A DNA stretch of 64,000 nucleotides, from positions 1 through 64,000 of the forward strand of contig SKRM01000026.1 of assembly GCA_007118495.1 (NCBI GenBank). The letters are read 5' to 3'. This document shows positions 47,944 through 57,309 of this stretch, one piece after another (the stretch's first letter is position 1; each line of letters begins with the position of its first letter). The notes below the pieces were generated by a model. The model was not told the DNA's origin, searched no databases, and worked only from the letters and a program-made list of their open reading frames with translations. The position numbers and the translations under genes are program-made. The DNA is from Bacteroidales bacterium. Its GTDB lineage: Bacteria > Bacteroidota > Bacteroidia > Bacteroidales > UBA7960.

Positions 47944-49557
47944 TTAGTACTTGATGTTCAGCTGATCAAAGGTATCATCCTGAATAATTTCTATGGCTTT
48001 AAGAAATGCCTGGTCTTGCAGCATGATTACCCTGGTAAAAGCAGCAAAATCAAAAAGATTTCGGGCTATAAGGCCTTTTAGCTGATTTCTCATGTACACA
48101 AGCGATTCAGCTTCTTCTGCAATTTCTTCTGACCTCTCCAGACCATTTTCAGCCGCGTAGGCGTAAAGCTCTTCGAGCAACTTGTCGTCAACATGGAATT
48201 GCGCAATAAAGTTATCGACAGTGGGATACTGGTTCTGTAAAGCCTGTCTGTTCCGGTTGGTAAATTCTATACCGAAATTGTTTAAAATTCCCCTTCTTAA
48301 CAAGCGGGAGTAATAGGGTGAAACTTCAGTTGTGTCAAGGGGGATAAAAAAGTCTGGCATGATGCCTCCACCGCCATATACCACCCGCTGGTTGATTTTT
48401 GTAAAGTGTTTCAGTGAGTCGGGAAATGTAATATTTTCGGGGCTTACCAGCTCACCGGATGCCAACCTCGAGGCCAGGTCATTGTAGTAGCTGTCTGCGC
48501 CTTCATCATAGGGCTTTTGAATGCTTCGTCCGGTTGGGGTATGATATTGAGCTGTTGTTAGCCTGATGGCTGATCCATCCGGAAGTTCGAACGGACGTTG
48601 AACCAATCCTTTGCCAAATGATCTGCGGCCTACCAAAAGGGCTCTGTCCCAATCTTGTAATGCTCCGGCAACGATTTCGCTGGCAGATGCACTGCCCTCA
48701 TTGATAAGTACCACAACCTTGCCTTCTAAAAAATTTCCTCTGAAAGTACTTTTGAATTCCTGGGTGGGTGCAGCGTGTCCTTCGGTGTACACAATCATTT
48801 TGTCTCTTTGGATAAATTGATCTGCCAGATCTATGGATACGTCAAGGTATCCACCTGAATTATAATTCAGGTCAAGGATCAGGTGTTTCATCCCTTCATC
48901 CTTAAGCTTAGCGGCGGCCTCCCTGAATTCACGCATGGTGGTCCTAGCAAAACGGTTTAGCTTGATATACCCAATTTCAGGCGTAGCCATAAATGCAGCA
49001 TCTACCGAGTGGATAGGGATACGGTCTCTGGTGATTGAAAAATCAAGTAACTCTTTACTCCCGACGCGGTGGATGGCAACATCCACTTTTGACCCCCTTT
49101 CACCACGCAGCCTGTCTTGTACAAACTGGTTGGTAATGTGGCTGCCGTGCGCAGTTTCGTCATTGATTCTAATGATTTTATCGCCTGGCATCAGGCCGAC
49201 TTTTTCTGATGGACCACCCGGTATGGGACTGATCACAACGATGGTGTCATTTATCAGGTTAAACTGAATGCCAATGCCTTCAAAACTTCCTTCAAGGGGT
49301 TCGTTGGCCCTGCGAAGTTCATCAGCAGATAAATAGACACTATGCGGGTCAAGCTCGCTGAGCATGCCCCGAATGGCATCCTCCACCAGTTTTTCGTCAT
49401 CCAGTTTATTTATATAGGCAAATTCAATAAATTGGAGCGCACGCTGAAGTTTTTCAAGTTGGGTTTGCCTGACCTGGGCCTGTGAAAGCGGCGAGAATGC
49501 AGTCAGTATAATGATAATCAGTATGAACGCTCGAAATTGACAGGAAACAGTTTTCAT
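47944..49557 (-). CDS. S41 family C-terminal processing peptidase
   Basis: The product is 537 aa. It has a signal peptide (about 1-27, FSPLSQAQ), an N-terminal helical part, a PDZ domain (about 80-165, VGLMPGDKIIRINDE) and the tail-specific protease domain. The catalytic Ser lies in NEGSASASEIVAGAL (about 292) and the Lys in GRRSFGKGLVQRP (about 315). It degrades or matures periplasmic proteins from the C-terminus. A C-terminal helical extension follows (about 410-537). The gene forms a probable unit with the rhomboid downstream. Confidence 0.94.
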   Translation of the reverse strand: MKTVSCQFRAFILIIIILTAFSPLSQAQVRQTQLEKLQRALQFIEFAYINKLDDEKLVEDAIRGMLSELDPHSVYLSADELRRANEPLEGSFEGIGIQFNLINDTIVVISPIPGGPSEKVGLMPGDKIIRINDETAHGSHITNQFVQDRLRGERGSKVDVAIHRVGSKELLDFSITRDRIPIHSVDAAFMATPEIGYIKLNRFARTTMREFREAAAKLKDEGMKHLILDLNYNSGGYLDVSIDLADQFIQRDKMIVYTEGHAAPTQEFKSTFRGNFLEGKVVVLINEGSASASEIVAGALQDWDRALLVGRRSFGKGLVQRPFELPDGSAIRLTTAQYHTPTGRSIQKPYDEGADSYYNDLASRLASGELVSPENITFPDSLKHFTKINQRVVYGGGGIMPDFFIPLDTTEVSPYYSRLLRRGILNNFGIEFTNRNRQALQNQYPTVDNFIAQFHVDDKLLEELYAYAAENGLERSEEIAEEAESLVYMRNQLKGLIARNLFDFAAFTRVIMLQDQAFLKAIEIIQDDTFDQLNIKY

Positions 49558-49748
49558 GATAAATGGATTGTATATTCAGCTTGTACAGGTTTTGAAGAAC
49601 ATTTTGATTAAAAAAAGAACAAGCTTAGGTATTTTATTGATTTTGTTGTTTGTATTTTAGCCATCAATGTGATGTCATTTGATTAAGTTAACAAAAACAG
49701 GGCCAAAAAAGTTGCATGAAGCCTGCTTATTAAAATTGAAAACATCCC

Positions 49749-50444
49749 GTGGCTGTAGAAACATACAAAAGTAATAAATTGACAGATAAAAGGCATATTT
49801 TACAAAGTCTTGCCTTTCCGGTGTCGTTTGTGGTTTTGCTCTGGTTGGTCAAGTCGGCTGAATTGCTGTTTGGCATTTCACTGCATCAGTTTGGCATATG
49901 GCCACAGAGCCTTTCGGGTCTTAAAGGAGTTATTTTTGCACCTTTTATACATGGCAGTATCTCACATCTTGCATCCAACAGCTTGCCACTGCTGGTTCTG
50001 GGTTTTGTCTTGTTTTACTTTTACCGTGAGATAGCCATAAGGGTGCTTATCTGGGGCGTGATTATAACTGGTCTATGGGTATGGGTGTTTGCCCGGTCAT
50101 CTTATCACATAGGGGCTTCGGGAGTAATTTACCAGCTACTTGGATTTTTGTTCGTTAGCGGGGTACTACGCAAACACCCGCGGCTTATGGCCATATCGCT
50201 CCTGGTTGCTTTTTTGTACGGAAGTTTGATTTGGGGGATATTTCCGATTCGTGTCCAAATGTCGTGGGAGTCGCATATGATGGGGTTGCTAGCCGGGGCC
50301 TTGCTGGCTTATTTTTTCCGCGGTCATGGCCCCCAAAGACCTGTTTATTCATGGGAGCTTGAAGAAGACGGGGAGTCGGATGTACAAGAGGATTCTTTGG
50401 AAGAAGGTGAAGATTCTGTGGCAGAAAGAGATGAGCCTACGTAG
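49749..50444 (+). CDS. Rhomboid-family intramembrane serine protease (GTG start)
   Basis: The product is 231 aa and starts at GTG, with no nearby in-frame ATG. Six helices are predicted. Motifs: [16 protein letters not shown] (HxxxN, about 68), the nucleophile Ser of [12 protein letters not shown] (about 120) and the His of [12 protein letters not shown] (about 175). The C-terminal 40 residues are highly acidic and cytoplasmic. It is only distantly related to the other rhomboid at 47310. The 3' end overlaps smpB by 8 bp in convergent orientation. The substrate is unknown. Confidence 0.9.
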   Translation: MAVETYKSNKLTDKRHILQSLAFPVSFVVLLWLVKSAELLFGISLHQFGIWPQSLSGLKGVIFAPFIHGSISHLASNSLPLLVLGFVLFYFYREIAIRVLIWGVIITGLWVWVFARSSYHIGASGVIYQLLGFLFVSGVLRKHPRLMAISLLVAFLYGSLIWGIFPIRVQMSWESHMMGLLAGALLAYFFRGHGPQRPVYSWELEEDGESDVQEDSLEEGEDSVAERDEPT

Positions 50445-50880
50445 ATCTGTCTATCTCGCGCTGCTGGTCTTTCTTTTTTAACGTATCTCGCTTGTCATAA
50501 AGTTTCTTTCCTTTGGCGAGGGCAATCTCCAGCTTGGCAAGTCCTTTTTCATTTATAAACAACAGTGTCGGAACAATGGTTAGTCCTTTTTCATCAAGCT
50601 TCGACTTTAATTTTTTAAGTTCTCTTGAGGTTAGCAGAAGTTTACGTTCGCGCTTGGGCTCGTGGTTGTTATATGTACCATATTCGTAGGGTGCGATATG
50701 CATATTTTTAACAAACAACTCTTTGCCAATAAATGCACAATAGGCCTCATTTATACTTGCTTTTGCATACCTGATCGATTTGATCTCTGTACCAGTTAAT
50801 ACAATACCGGCTATGAATTTTTCGATCAGAAAAAATTCAAATGAAGCTTTCTTGTTTTTGATATGAATCTTACCCGACAT
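50437..50880 (-). CDS. smpB: tmRNA-binding protein SmpB
   Basis: The product is 147 aa. Family motifs: [22 protein letters not shown] near the N-terminus, [19 protein letters not shown], the basic KRERKLLL region and the Lys-rich tail [19 protein letters not shown], which occupies the ribosomal A site and mRNA channel. It works with tmRNA (not seen in this window) to rescue stalled ribosomes. It overlaps the rhomboid gene by 8 bp at the 3' end. Confidence 0.96.
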   Translation of the reverse strand: MSGKIHIKNKKASFEFFLIEKFIAGIVLTGTEIKSIRYAKASINEAYCAFIGKELFVKNMHIAPYEYGTYNNHEPKRERKLLLTSRELKKLKSKLDEKGLTIVPTLLFINEKGLAKLEIALAKGKKLYDKRDTLKKKDQQREIDRST

Positions 50881-50966
50881 GGTGTTTTAATGAACCGCGA
50901 ATATAGGAAAAATTAAGGCTTTCATGTTTTTTTTACTCCCCATTAAACCAAATTAAAAAAATAATG

Positions 50967-50996
50967 TTGCTTTAGTAATAAAAAAATATACTTTTG
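50967..50996 (+). promoter_or_regulatory. Bacteroidota-type promoter (TTG-N19-TACTTTTG)
   Basis: TTG (50967-50969) is followed after 19 nt by TACTTTTG (50989-50996), a TAnnTTTG match with the expected spacing. The ATG at 51022 lies 25 nt downstream. This is one of the clearest promoters in the window. Confidence 0.65.
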
Positions 50997-51021
50997 CAAA
51001 AAAAAACAAACTTATTATCAT

Positions 51022-51243
51022 ATGTACTGGACTTTAGAGCTTGCTTCAAAACTTGAGGACGCCCCATGGCCTGCCACCAAGGAAGAACTTATCGATTATG
51101 CATTGCGTTCCGGTGCACCTATGGAAGTGATTGAGAACTTGCAAGAAATTGAAGATGAGGGTGACGTGTACGAAAGTATAGAAGACATCTGGCCCGATTA
51201 TCCCACAAAAGACGACTTCTTTTTTCATGAAGATGAGTATTGA
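51022..51243 (+). CDS. DUF2795 family small acidic protein
   Basis: The product is 73 aa. The sequence (MYWTLELASKLEDAPWPATKEELIDYALRSG...) matches DUF2795, a short helical, acidic Bacteroidota protein. Function is unknown. It has its own promoter (50967-50996) and a terminator (51274-51297), so it is a monocistronic transcription unit just upstream of secA. The tail is rich in D/E/F (DDFFFHEDEY). Confidence 0.88.
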   Translation: MYWTLELASKLEDAPWPATKEELIDYALRSGAPMEVIENLQEIEDEGDVYESIEDIWPDYPTKDDFFFHEDEY

Positions 51244-51273
51244 GACCTGCATTTGTCTTTGTCATCAGGAAAT

Positions 51274-51297
51274 ACCGGCCATGTGCCGGTTTTTTTA
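51274..51297 (+). terminator. Rho-independent terminator after the DUF2795 gene
   Basis: ACCGGC (51274-51279) and GCCGGT (51285-51290) form a 6-bp GC-rich stem with a 5-nt loop, followed directly by T6 (T7 counting the last stem base). It ends the short DUF2795 transcript before the secA promoter. Confidence 0.8.
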
Positions 51298-51333
51298 TGT
51301 TTAGCTGTCATCCCTTATGTCTATAGTTTTGAT

Positions 51334-51341
51334 TAACTTTG
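51334..51341 (+). promoter_or_regulatory. -7 promoter element TAACTTTG for secA
   Basis: A perfect TAnnTTTG match lies 22 nt before the secA ATG (51364), just downstream of the terminator. I see no clear -33 box. Confidence 0.5.
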
Positions 51342-51363
51342 TAACCTTCAAAAAACTGCATTT

Positions 51364-54300
51364 ATGCTATCATTGGTAAAGAAATTATTTGGCAGTAAGG
51401 CCGATAGAGATTATAAAGAAATCAAAGGGTTGCTTGATAGAACGCTTCAAGCCTACGAGACCATCAAGCTGCTTGACAATGATCAGCTCAGGGCTAAAAC
51501 CGCTGAGTTTCGTCAGCGTATTGCAGACCACGTTAAGGAAGAACAAAAACAGATTGATACCCTTCGTGAACACCTTGAAACAAACTATGATATTGACATA
51601 GAAGAAAAGGAACGCACCTACGAACAGATAGACAGGCTTGATGATCTGCAAAACGAAAAAACGGAAGAACTCCTTGTAGATCTAATCCCTGAAGCTTTTT
51701 CTGTTATCAAGGAAACCGCCCGGCGGTTTGCTGAAAACACCGAAGTTATTGTTGATGCAACAGACTTTGACCGGAATCTGGCTGCAACAAGGCCAAGCAT
51801 TGAGATCAGAAACGACAAGGCCGTTTTTAAGAACCAATGGATGGCAGGTGGTAATATGATCACCTGGGATATGGTTCATTACGATGTGCAGCTGATTGGA
51901 GGTATCCATCTACACAAAGGAAAAATTGCCGAGATGGGAACAGGTGAGGGTAAAACCCTGGTGGCCACACTTCCTGTTTACCTGAATGCACTGCCTGGCA
52001 AGGGTGTGCATGTTGTAACTGTAAATGATTACCTGGCCAAGCGTGACTCAGAATGGATGGGTATGCTGTTTGAATTTCACGGCTTAAGGGTTGATTGTAT
52101 TGATAAACATTCTCCGCACTCTGATGAGCGGCGGCAGGCATATTTGTCAGATGTGGTCTATGGCACAAACAATGAGTTTGGGTTTGATTACCTGAGAGAT
52201 AATATGTCGCGCAACCCCAATGAACTGGTTCAGCGAAAACTTAATTATGCCATTGTTGATGAGGTCGACTCGGTTCTCATCGATGATGCGCGTACCCCCC
52301 TTATTATTTCGGGTCCTACACCACAGGGCGAGAAGCATGAGTTTCACGTCATGAAGCCCAAGGTTGAAAAGCTTTACAGTGCCCAGCGAATGTTGGTGAC
52401 CAATCTGCTTTCAGAGGCAAAAAAACTGCTGACACCCAAAGAAGGTGAACCAGATGAGAAGAAGGGAGGCGAGGTGCTCTTGCGCTGCCACCGTGGTTTG
52501 CCCAAGAATAAGGCGTTGATCAAATTTCTTTCTGAGCCTGGTATGAAGACCATTCTGCAGAAGACTGAGAACTACTATATGCAGGAACAAGGCAAGCACA
52601 TGCATATTATTGATGACGACTTGTTTTTTGTTATTGAAGAAAAGACCAACTCCATTGAGCTGACTGAAAAGGGTATCGACCTAATTACAAGTCAAACAGA
52701 TGACCCGGGATTCTTTATTCTGCCTGATATTGGCTCTGAAATGGCTGAGCTTGAAAAATCAGACCTCCCGCAAGAGAAAAAGCTCGACCGGAAAAATGAA
52801 CTGCTCAACGACTTTTCAATCAAAAGCGAGAGGGTTCATACCATCAATCAGCTGCTAAAGGCCTATACGCTGTTTGAAAAAGATACAGAATATGTTATCA
52901 TGGATAACAAGGTTAAGATTGTTGATGAGCAGACGGGGCGTATCATGGAGGGTCGTCGCTATTCAGACGGGTTGCATCAGGCCATCGAAGCCAAAGAAAA
53001 TGTCAAAATTGAGGCCGCCACCCAGACTTATGCCACTGTTACCTTGCAGAATTATTTCAGGATGTACCGAAAACTGGCAGGGATGACTGGTACGGCCGAA
53101 ACTGAAGCAGGAGAATTTTGGAATATTTACAAATTGGATGTGGTTGTTATTCCTACCCACAGACCCGTTGTGCGCGTGGATAAAGAAGACCTTATATATA
53201 AAACCAAGAGAGAAAAGTACAACGCCATCATTGATGAGGTAAGTGATTTGGTCAATGCCGGCAGACCTGTGCTTGTGGGTACTACTTCAGTTGAAACTTC
53301 AGAGCTTTTAAGCCGGATGTTGAAACTCAGGACCATCGCCCATAATATTCTCAATGCCAAGCACCACCAGAAAGAAGCCCAGGTGGTGAAAGAAGCTGGC
53401 CAGGCAGGAACGGTTACCATTGCCACGAACATGGCAGGTCGCGGTACGGATATTAAGCTTGGTGCCGGTGTTCGTGAAGCCGGAGGCTTGGCTATACTGG
53501 GAACTGAAAGACATGAATCAAGACGGGTTGACCGTCAGTTAAGGGGGCGTGCAGGGCGACAGGGTGACCCCGGTTCATCACAGTTTTTCGTTTCACTTGA
53601 AGATGACCTGATGCGTGTGTTTGGCTCTGGGCGTATTTCTTCATTGATGGACAGGATGGGCCTGAAAGAAGGTGAGGTAATCCAGCACTCTATGATTACC
53701 AAGTCAATAGAAAGAGCCCAAAAGAAAGTTGAAGAAAACAACTTTGGCATCAGAAAACGCCTGCTCGAGTACGATGATGTAATGAATGCCCAAAGGGAAG
53801 TCATCTACAAGAAACGCCGCAATGCCTTGTTTGGTGAGCGCCTGGCTGTGGACATTGCCAATATGATGTTCGATACCTGTGAGCAGATGATCTTTGAATA
53901 CCAGGAATCAGGCGACTTTGAGGGCTTTACATTTGAACTGCTCAGAACCTTTGGTATTGAGGCACCATTTAACGAGAAAGACTTGCTTGAAGGTAAGGCA
54001 GAACTACTTACAGACCAATTGTATGCCAAGTCTCTTGAGGCCTATAAAAGAAAGAATGAACAAATTGCTGCATCAGCCCATCCGGTAATTCGTGAGGTGT
54101 ACGAAAAGGCTGGTCAGAAATATGAGAATATTGCCATTCCGATTACCGATGGAATGAAAACCATGAATGTGATCACCAACCTCAAAAAGGCTTATGATAC
54201 AAAAGGCCGTGAGGTAAGCCTTTCAATCGAGAAAGGAATTACATTGGCGATCATTGACAATGCCTGGAAAGATCATCTTAGGGAAATGGATGACCTGAAG

Positions 54301-54648
54301 CAATCAGTGCAGGGTGCAGCCTATGAGCAAAAAGATCCTTTGCTGATTTATAAATTTGAATCATTTGAGCTCTTTAAGCGCATGATCCAAAAGGTCAATA
54401 AAGACATAATTTCTTTCCTGGGTAAAGCCAGGTTGCCTGTGAGAGATCCGGATCAGATTGAACGGGGAACCCAGCAAGAACGTACCGACATGAGCAAGAT
54501 GCAGATGAGCCGGAGTGATTTACCCGGAAGCAGGGGAAATCAGGCCAAAACCCAACCTGTGCGGGTTGAGAAGAAGGTTGGTCGTAATGAACCCTGTCCT
54601 TGTGGTAGCGGAAAAAAATTCAAACAATGTCACGGAAAATCTGCCTGA
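51364..54648 (+). CDS. secA: Preprotein translocase ATPase SecA
   Basis: The product is 1094 aa, long for SecA as is usual in Bacteroidota. NBD1 has Walker [14 protein letters not shown] (about 195) and [18 protein letters not shown] (about 300). A large insertion (about 330-500) follows before the NBD2 motifs ([32 protein letters not shown]). The C-terminus carries the zinc SEC-C motif [19 protein letters not shown], which contacts SecB or ribosomes. It drives Sec-dependent export. It has its own promoter. Confidence 0.97.
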   Translation: MLSLVKKLFGSKADRDYKEIKGLLDRTLQAYETIKLLDNDQLRAKTAEFRQRIADHVKEEQKQIDTLREHLETNYDIDIEEKERTYEQIDRLDDLQNEKTEELLVDLIPEAFSVIKETARRFAENTEVIVDATDFDRNLAATRPSIEIRNDKAVFKNQWMAGGNMITWDMVHYDVQLIGGIHLHKGKIAEMGTGEGKTLVATLPVYLNALPGKGVHVVTVNDYLAKRDSEWMGMLFEFHGLRVDCIDKHSPHSDERRQAYLSDVVYGTNNEFGFDYLRDNMSRNPNELVQRKLNYAIVDEVDSVLIDDARTPLIISGPTPQGEKHEFHVMKPKVEKLYSAQRMLVTNLLSEAKKLLTPKEGEPDEKKGGEVLLRCHRGLPKNKALIKFLSEPGMKTILQKTENYYMQEQGKHMHIIDDDLFFVIEEKTNSIELTEKGIDLITSQTDDPGFFILPDIGSEMAELEKSDLPQEKKLDRKNELLNDFSIKSERVHTINQLLKAYTLFEKDTEYVIMDNKVKIVDEQTGRIMEGRRYSDGLHQAIEAKENVKIEAATQTYATVTLQNYFRMYRKLAGMTGTAETEAGEFWNIYKLDVVVIPTHRPVVRVDKEDLIYKTKREKYNAIIDEVSDLVNAGRPVLVGTTSVETSELLSRMLKLRTIAHNILNAKHHQKEAQVVKEAGQAGTVTIATNMAGRGTDIKLGAGVREAGGLAILGTERHESRRVDRQLRGRAGRQGDPGSSQFFVSLEDDLMRVFGSGRISSLMDRMGLKEGEVIQHSMITKSIERAQKKVEENNFGIRKRLLEYDDVMNAQREVIYKKRRNALFGERLAVDIANMMFDTCEQMIFEYQESGDFEGFTFELLRTFGIEAPFNEKDLLEGKAELLTDQLYAKSLEAYKRKNEQIAASAHPVIREVYEKAGQKYENIAIPITDGMKTMNVITNLKKAYDTKGREVSLSIEKGITLAIIDNAWKDHLREMDDLKQSVQGAAYEQKDPLLIYKFESFELFKRMIQKVNKDIISFLGKARLPVRDPDQIERGTQQERTDMSKMQMSRSDLPGSRGNQAKTQPVRVEKKVGRNEPCPCGSGKKFKQCHGKSA

Positions 54649-54675
54649 TCGTTAAAAATCATTAAAGTATTTTCT

Positions 54676-55083
54676 ATGTTTACATTTGAGACGAAACTGC
54701 GGGTTCGATATGCTGAAACGGATCAGATGGGTTACGTGTACTATGGTAATTACCCACAATATTATGAGGTAGCCAGAGCTGAGGCGATGAGAAACCTGGG
54801 AATGACCTACCGCGATATGGAGGCGAAAGGAGTAGTTATGCCCATAGCCAGCATGCAGATCAAATATATCCGTCCTGCCCGTTATGATGATCTGCTTACC
54901 ATTAAAACCCTTGTTCCTGAAATTCCGGGGGCAAGGATGCATTTTGATTATGAGATTTATAATGAGTCAGCCGTGCTGATCAATAAGGGATCAACCATTC
55001 TGGCATTTATTGACAAACTAACCGGTCGACCTTGTCAGGCACCCGAGTGGTTTGTTGAAAAACTGGTGTCCTTTGCAAAGTAA
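54676..55083 (+). CDS. YbgC-like acyl-CoA thioesterase (hot-dog fold)
   Basis: The product is 135 aa. The N-terminal pattern RVRYAETDQMGYVYYGNYPQYYE includes the catalytic Asp (about 15) of 4HBT/YbgC enzymes. The rest is a single hot-dog fold. It hydrolyses short-chain or aromatic acyl-CoA in the cytosol; physiological substrate unknown. It lies 27 bp after secA. Confidence 0.9.
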   Translation: MFTFETKLRVRYAETDQMGYVYYGNYPQYYEVARAEAMRNLGMTYRDMEAKGVVMPIASMQIKYIRPARYDDLLTIKTLVPEIPGARMHFDYEIYNESAVLINKGSTILAFIDKLTGRPCQAPEWFVEKLVSFAK

Positions 55084-55127
55084 AAGTGAATTGCCAGCTA
55101 ATATTTTTTTTTAATCAGATTAATTGT

Positions 55128-55535
55128 ATGTGTATGCAAGAAATGAAAATAGTTTTGGGTGAGAATTTAAAGGTTGAGGCACACTACAAGGGCTTCAAAA
55201 TACTAACCGACCAACCTTCGTCAGATGGTGGTGATAACAGTGCACCTTCACCTTTTGATCTTTTTCTGGCATCTGTAGGTGCTTGTGCCGGTTATTATGT
55301 CAAGGCGTATTGCCGGCAGCGAGGCATATCTGAACAAGGCATTCACCTGACACAAACCATGCATAGAGATAGAGACAGTAAAATGATTTCCAGAATAGAG
55401 ATTAACATTGTTCTTCCTCCTGACTTCCCCCGGCAGCATATACAATCGGTAGTCAGAGCAGCAGAAGCCTGTACCGTAAAAAAACACATTGCCGCAGCCC
55501 CCGGGTTTGTTCTAAATACAACAATGGCTGAATAA
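55128..55535 (+). CDS. OsmC/Ohr family protein
   Basis: The product is about 135 aa from ATG 55128. The track's GTG at 55086 adds 14 residues, and ATGs at 55134 or 55143 are also possible. Two redox Cys are in FLASVGACAGYYVK and AAEACTVKKH, as in OsmC peroxidases, plus the dimer motif APSPFDLFLAS. It reduces organic hydroperoxides or acts as a thiol stress protein. Cytosolic; it follows the thioesterase closely. Confidence 0.88.
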   Translation: MCMQEMKIVLGENLKVEAHYKGFKILTDQPSSDGGDNSAPSPFDLFLASVGACAGYYVKAYCRQRGISEQGIHLTQTMHRDRDSKMISRIEINIVLPPDFPRQHIQSVVRAAEACTVKKHIAAAPGFVLNTTMAE

Positions 55536-55572
55536 TTACAACTTCAAAATTTTCCGGAGTAATCGGTAGTTT

Positions 55573-55929
55573 ATGAAAACACTCGTAATTGGAGCCAGTC
55601 CTAACCCTATGCGATACGCACACAAGGCAGTAAGGCGTTTGAGGTCATATGATATAGAGGTGGTGGCCATCGGATTAAGAGAAACAGATATTGAGGATGT
55701 CAGGGTCATAAAAGGCAAGCCTGCACTGGATGGAATTCATACGGTAACCCTTTATTTGGGGCCGGCTAATCAGAAAGATTACCTGAACTACATCATCTCG
55801 CTGAAACCCAAACGCATTATTTTTAACCCCGGTACCTATAACAGGCAGCTTGAAGAAAAGGCCCGGGATGCAGGTATAGAAACTGTTGAAGACTGCACAC
55901 TTGTGATGCTTGACACAGATACATATTGA
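55573..55929 (+). CDS. CoA-binding domain protein (CoA_binding_2)
   Basis: The product is 118 aa. The Rossmann-like N-terminus TLVIGASPNPMRYAHKAV and the IIFNPGTYNRQLEEKARDAG region match the CoA-binding/succinyl-CoA synthetase-like family. The cellular role is not established. It lies 38 bp downstream of the OsmC gene and 33 bp before the PLP lyase gene on the same strand. Confidence 0.85.
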   Translation: MKTLVIGASPNPMRYAHKAVRRLRSYDIEVVAIGLRETDIEDVRVIKGKPALDGIHTVTLYLGPANQKDYLNYIISLKPKRIIFNPGTYNRQLEEKARDAGIETVEDCTLVMLDTDTY

Positions 55930-55962
55930 TTATTTATTATACAATCTTTAACTTTTGGTAAA

Positions 55963-57144
55963 ATGAAAAATAAAGACATGGGTTTTTCCTCAAAGCTCAT
56001 TCATTCGGGCATGTTTGAAGATCAGTTTGGCAGTGCAACGGTACCCATATACCAGACGAGTACTTTTAAATTTAATAACGCTGATCACGGTGCAGCCTGT
56101 TTTTCAGGTGCATCAGACGGGTATATCTATACCCGTTTAAAAAATCCTACCATCGATTCATTGGAGAAACTCATTGCTGATCTTGAAAATGGCTACAGAG
56201 CCATAGCAGTCAGCTCTGGTATGGGAGCTGTCAATACCATATACATGGGTCTGCTCAGCCAGGGTGATCACATGGTCAGCACCGATGCTGTTTATGGTCC
56301 TTCAAGGATTGTCATGGAAAAACAATACAGCAAATTCGGGATTGAGTCAACCTATGTTGACACCACAGACCCCGCGAATATTATCAAAGCCATCAGGCCC
56401 AATACCAAGATGTTGTATATTGAAACTCCTGCAAATCCCACCATGGCTATTGCAGACCTTGAGCAGGTGGTTAAAATCGCCAGAGAACATGGATTGATCA
56501 CCGTATCAGACAATACGTTTTGCAGTCCTTTCTTGCAGAGACCCATTGACTATGGTTTTGATGTGGTCTTTCACTCCGTTACAAAGTTCCTCAACGGACA
56601 TGCTGATATAGTAGGAGGGGTGATTATCACAAAGAATAAAGAACTTGACGATTTGCTCAGGCCCATGATGATAAACCTTGGTTGCAATATGGATCCCCAC
56701 CAGGCGTACATGGTTATAAGGGGTCTTAAAACCTTGTCATTGCGCATTGAGCGTGCCCAGCAAAATGCCATGAAGATTGCCGGTTTTCTTGAAAATCATC
56801 CCAAAGTGTCATGGGTGAGGTATCCGGGTTTGAAGTCGCACCCACAATATGAACTTGCTTGCAGGCAAATGGCAGGACCGGGTGCCATGATCAGCTTTGA
56901 ACTAAAAGGAGGCATTGAAGCAGGAAAAACCTTAATGGACAATGTACAACTTTGTCTGTTGGCCGTATCGCTGGGAGGTGTAGAGACACTCATACAACAC
57001 CCGGCCTCTATGACACATTCAAAAGTTGATCAAAAATCACGTGAGTTGGCAGGTATTACCAATGGTCTCGTCAGGTTCTCAGTTGGGATAGAGGATGTAG
57101 AAGACATTATAGATGATTTGTCACAGGCATTGGATAAAGTGTAG
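55963..57144 (+). CDS. Cys/Met metabolism PLP-dependent enzyme (methionine/cystathionine gamma-lyase-like)
   Basis: The product is 393 aa. The PLP Lys is in FHSVTKFLNGHADIVGG (about 208) and the phosphate loop is VSSGMGAVNTIYMG (about 85). It most resembles methionine gamma-lyase or cystathionine gamma-lyase/synthase, which eliminate or replace at the gamma carbon. The site that in methionine gamma-lyase reads YGC (active-site Cys) reads VYGPSRIVM here, so the Cys is missing and methionine lyase activity should not be assumed. No met or cys operon genes are adjacent. Confidence 0.9.
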   Translation: MKNKDMGFSSKLIHSGMFEDQFGSATVPIYQTSTFKFNNADHGAACFSGASDGYIYTRLKNPTIDSLEKLIADLENGYRAIAVSSGMGAVNTIYMGLLSQGDHMVSTDAVYGPSRIVMEKQYSKFGIESTYVDTTDPANIIKAIRPNTKMLYIETPANPTMAIADLEQVVKIAREHGLITVSDNTFCSPFLQRPIDYGFDVVFHSVTKFLNGHADIVGGVIITKNKELDDLLRPMMINLGCNMDPHQAYMVIRGLKTLSLRIERAQQNAMKIAGFLENHPKVSWVRYPGLKSHPQYELACRQMAGPGAMISFELKGGIEAGKTLMDNVQLCLLAVSLGGVETLIQHPASMTHSKVDQKSRELAGITNGLVRFSVGIEDVEDIIDDLSQALDKV

Positions 57145-57163
57145 GTTACCAAAAAAATATTTC

Positions 57164-57171
57164 TATTTTTG
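57164..57171 (+). promoter_or_regulatory. -7 promoter element TATTTTTG for the DUF349 gene
   Basis: A perfect TAnnTTTG match 20 bp after the lyase stop. It would give a leader of about 130 nt before the ATG at 57310, unusually long for this window. No clear -33 box is visible. Confidence 0.45.
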
Positions 57172-57204
57172 CAGCGTAAACCCATGTGCCTGTTTGAAGC
57201 GAAT

Positions 57205-57251
57205 GGCACATTGCCTTTAAATAAAAGGTTGTCACACTTGGTTTTAAGTGT
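57205..57251 (+). promoter_or_regulatory. Leader with mutually exclusive short hairpins upstream of the DUF349 gene
   Basis: GGCA (57205-57208) pairs with TGCC (57212-57215); CCTTT (57214-57218) pairs with AAAGG (57224-57228), sharing the CC of the first stem; ACACTT (57234-57239) pairs with AAGTGT (57246-57251). The first two stems cannot form together. There is no U-tract, so a terminator is unlikely; translational or stability control is possible. Confidence 0.3.
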
Positions 57252-57309
57252 AGTTTGTATGTAGACATGCTTCTTTGACTTTAATTAGTAACATCTAATT
57301 TTTCTTCTG

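Noticed and set aside
49684-49700. Rex-like half-site TTAACAA before the second rhomboid gene
   Set aside because: Only one half-site matches; the partner half-site at the required 4-bp spacing is absent.
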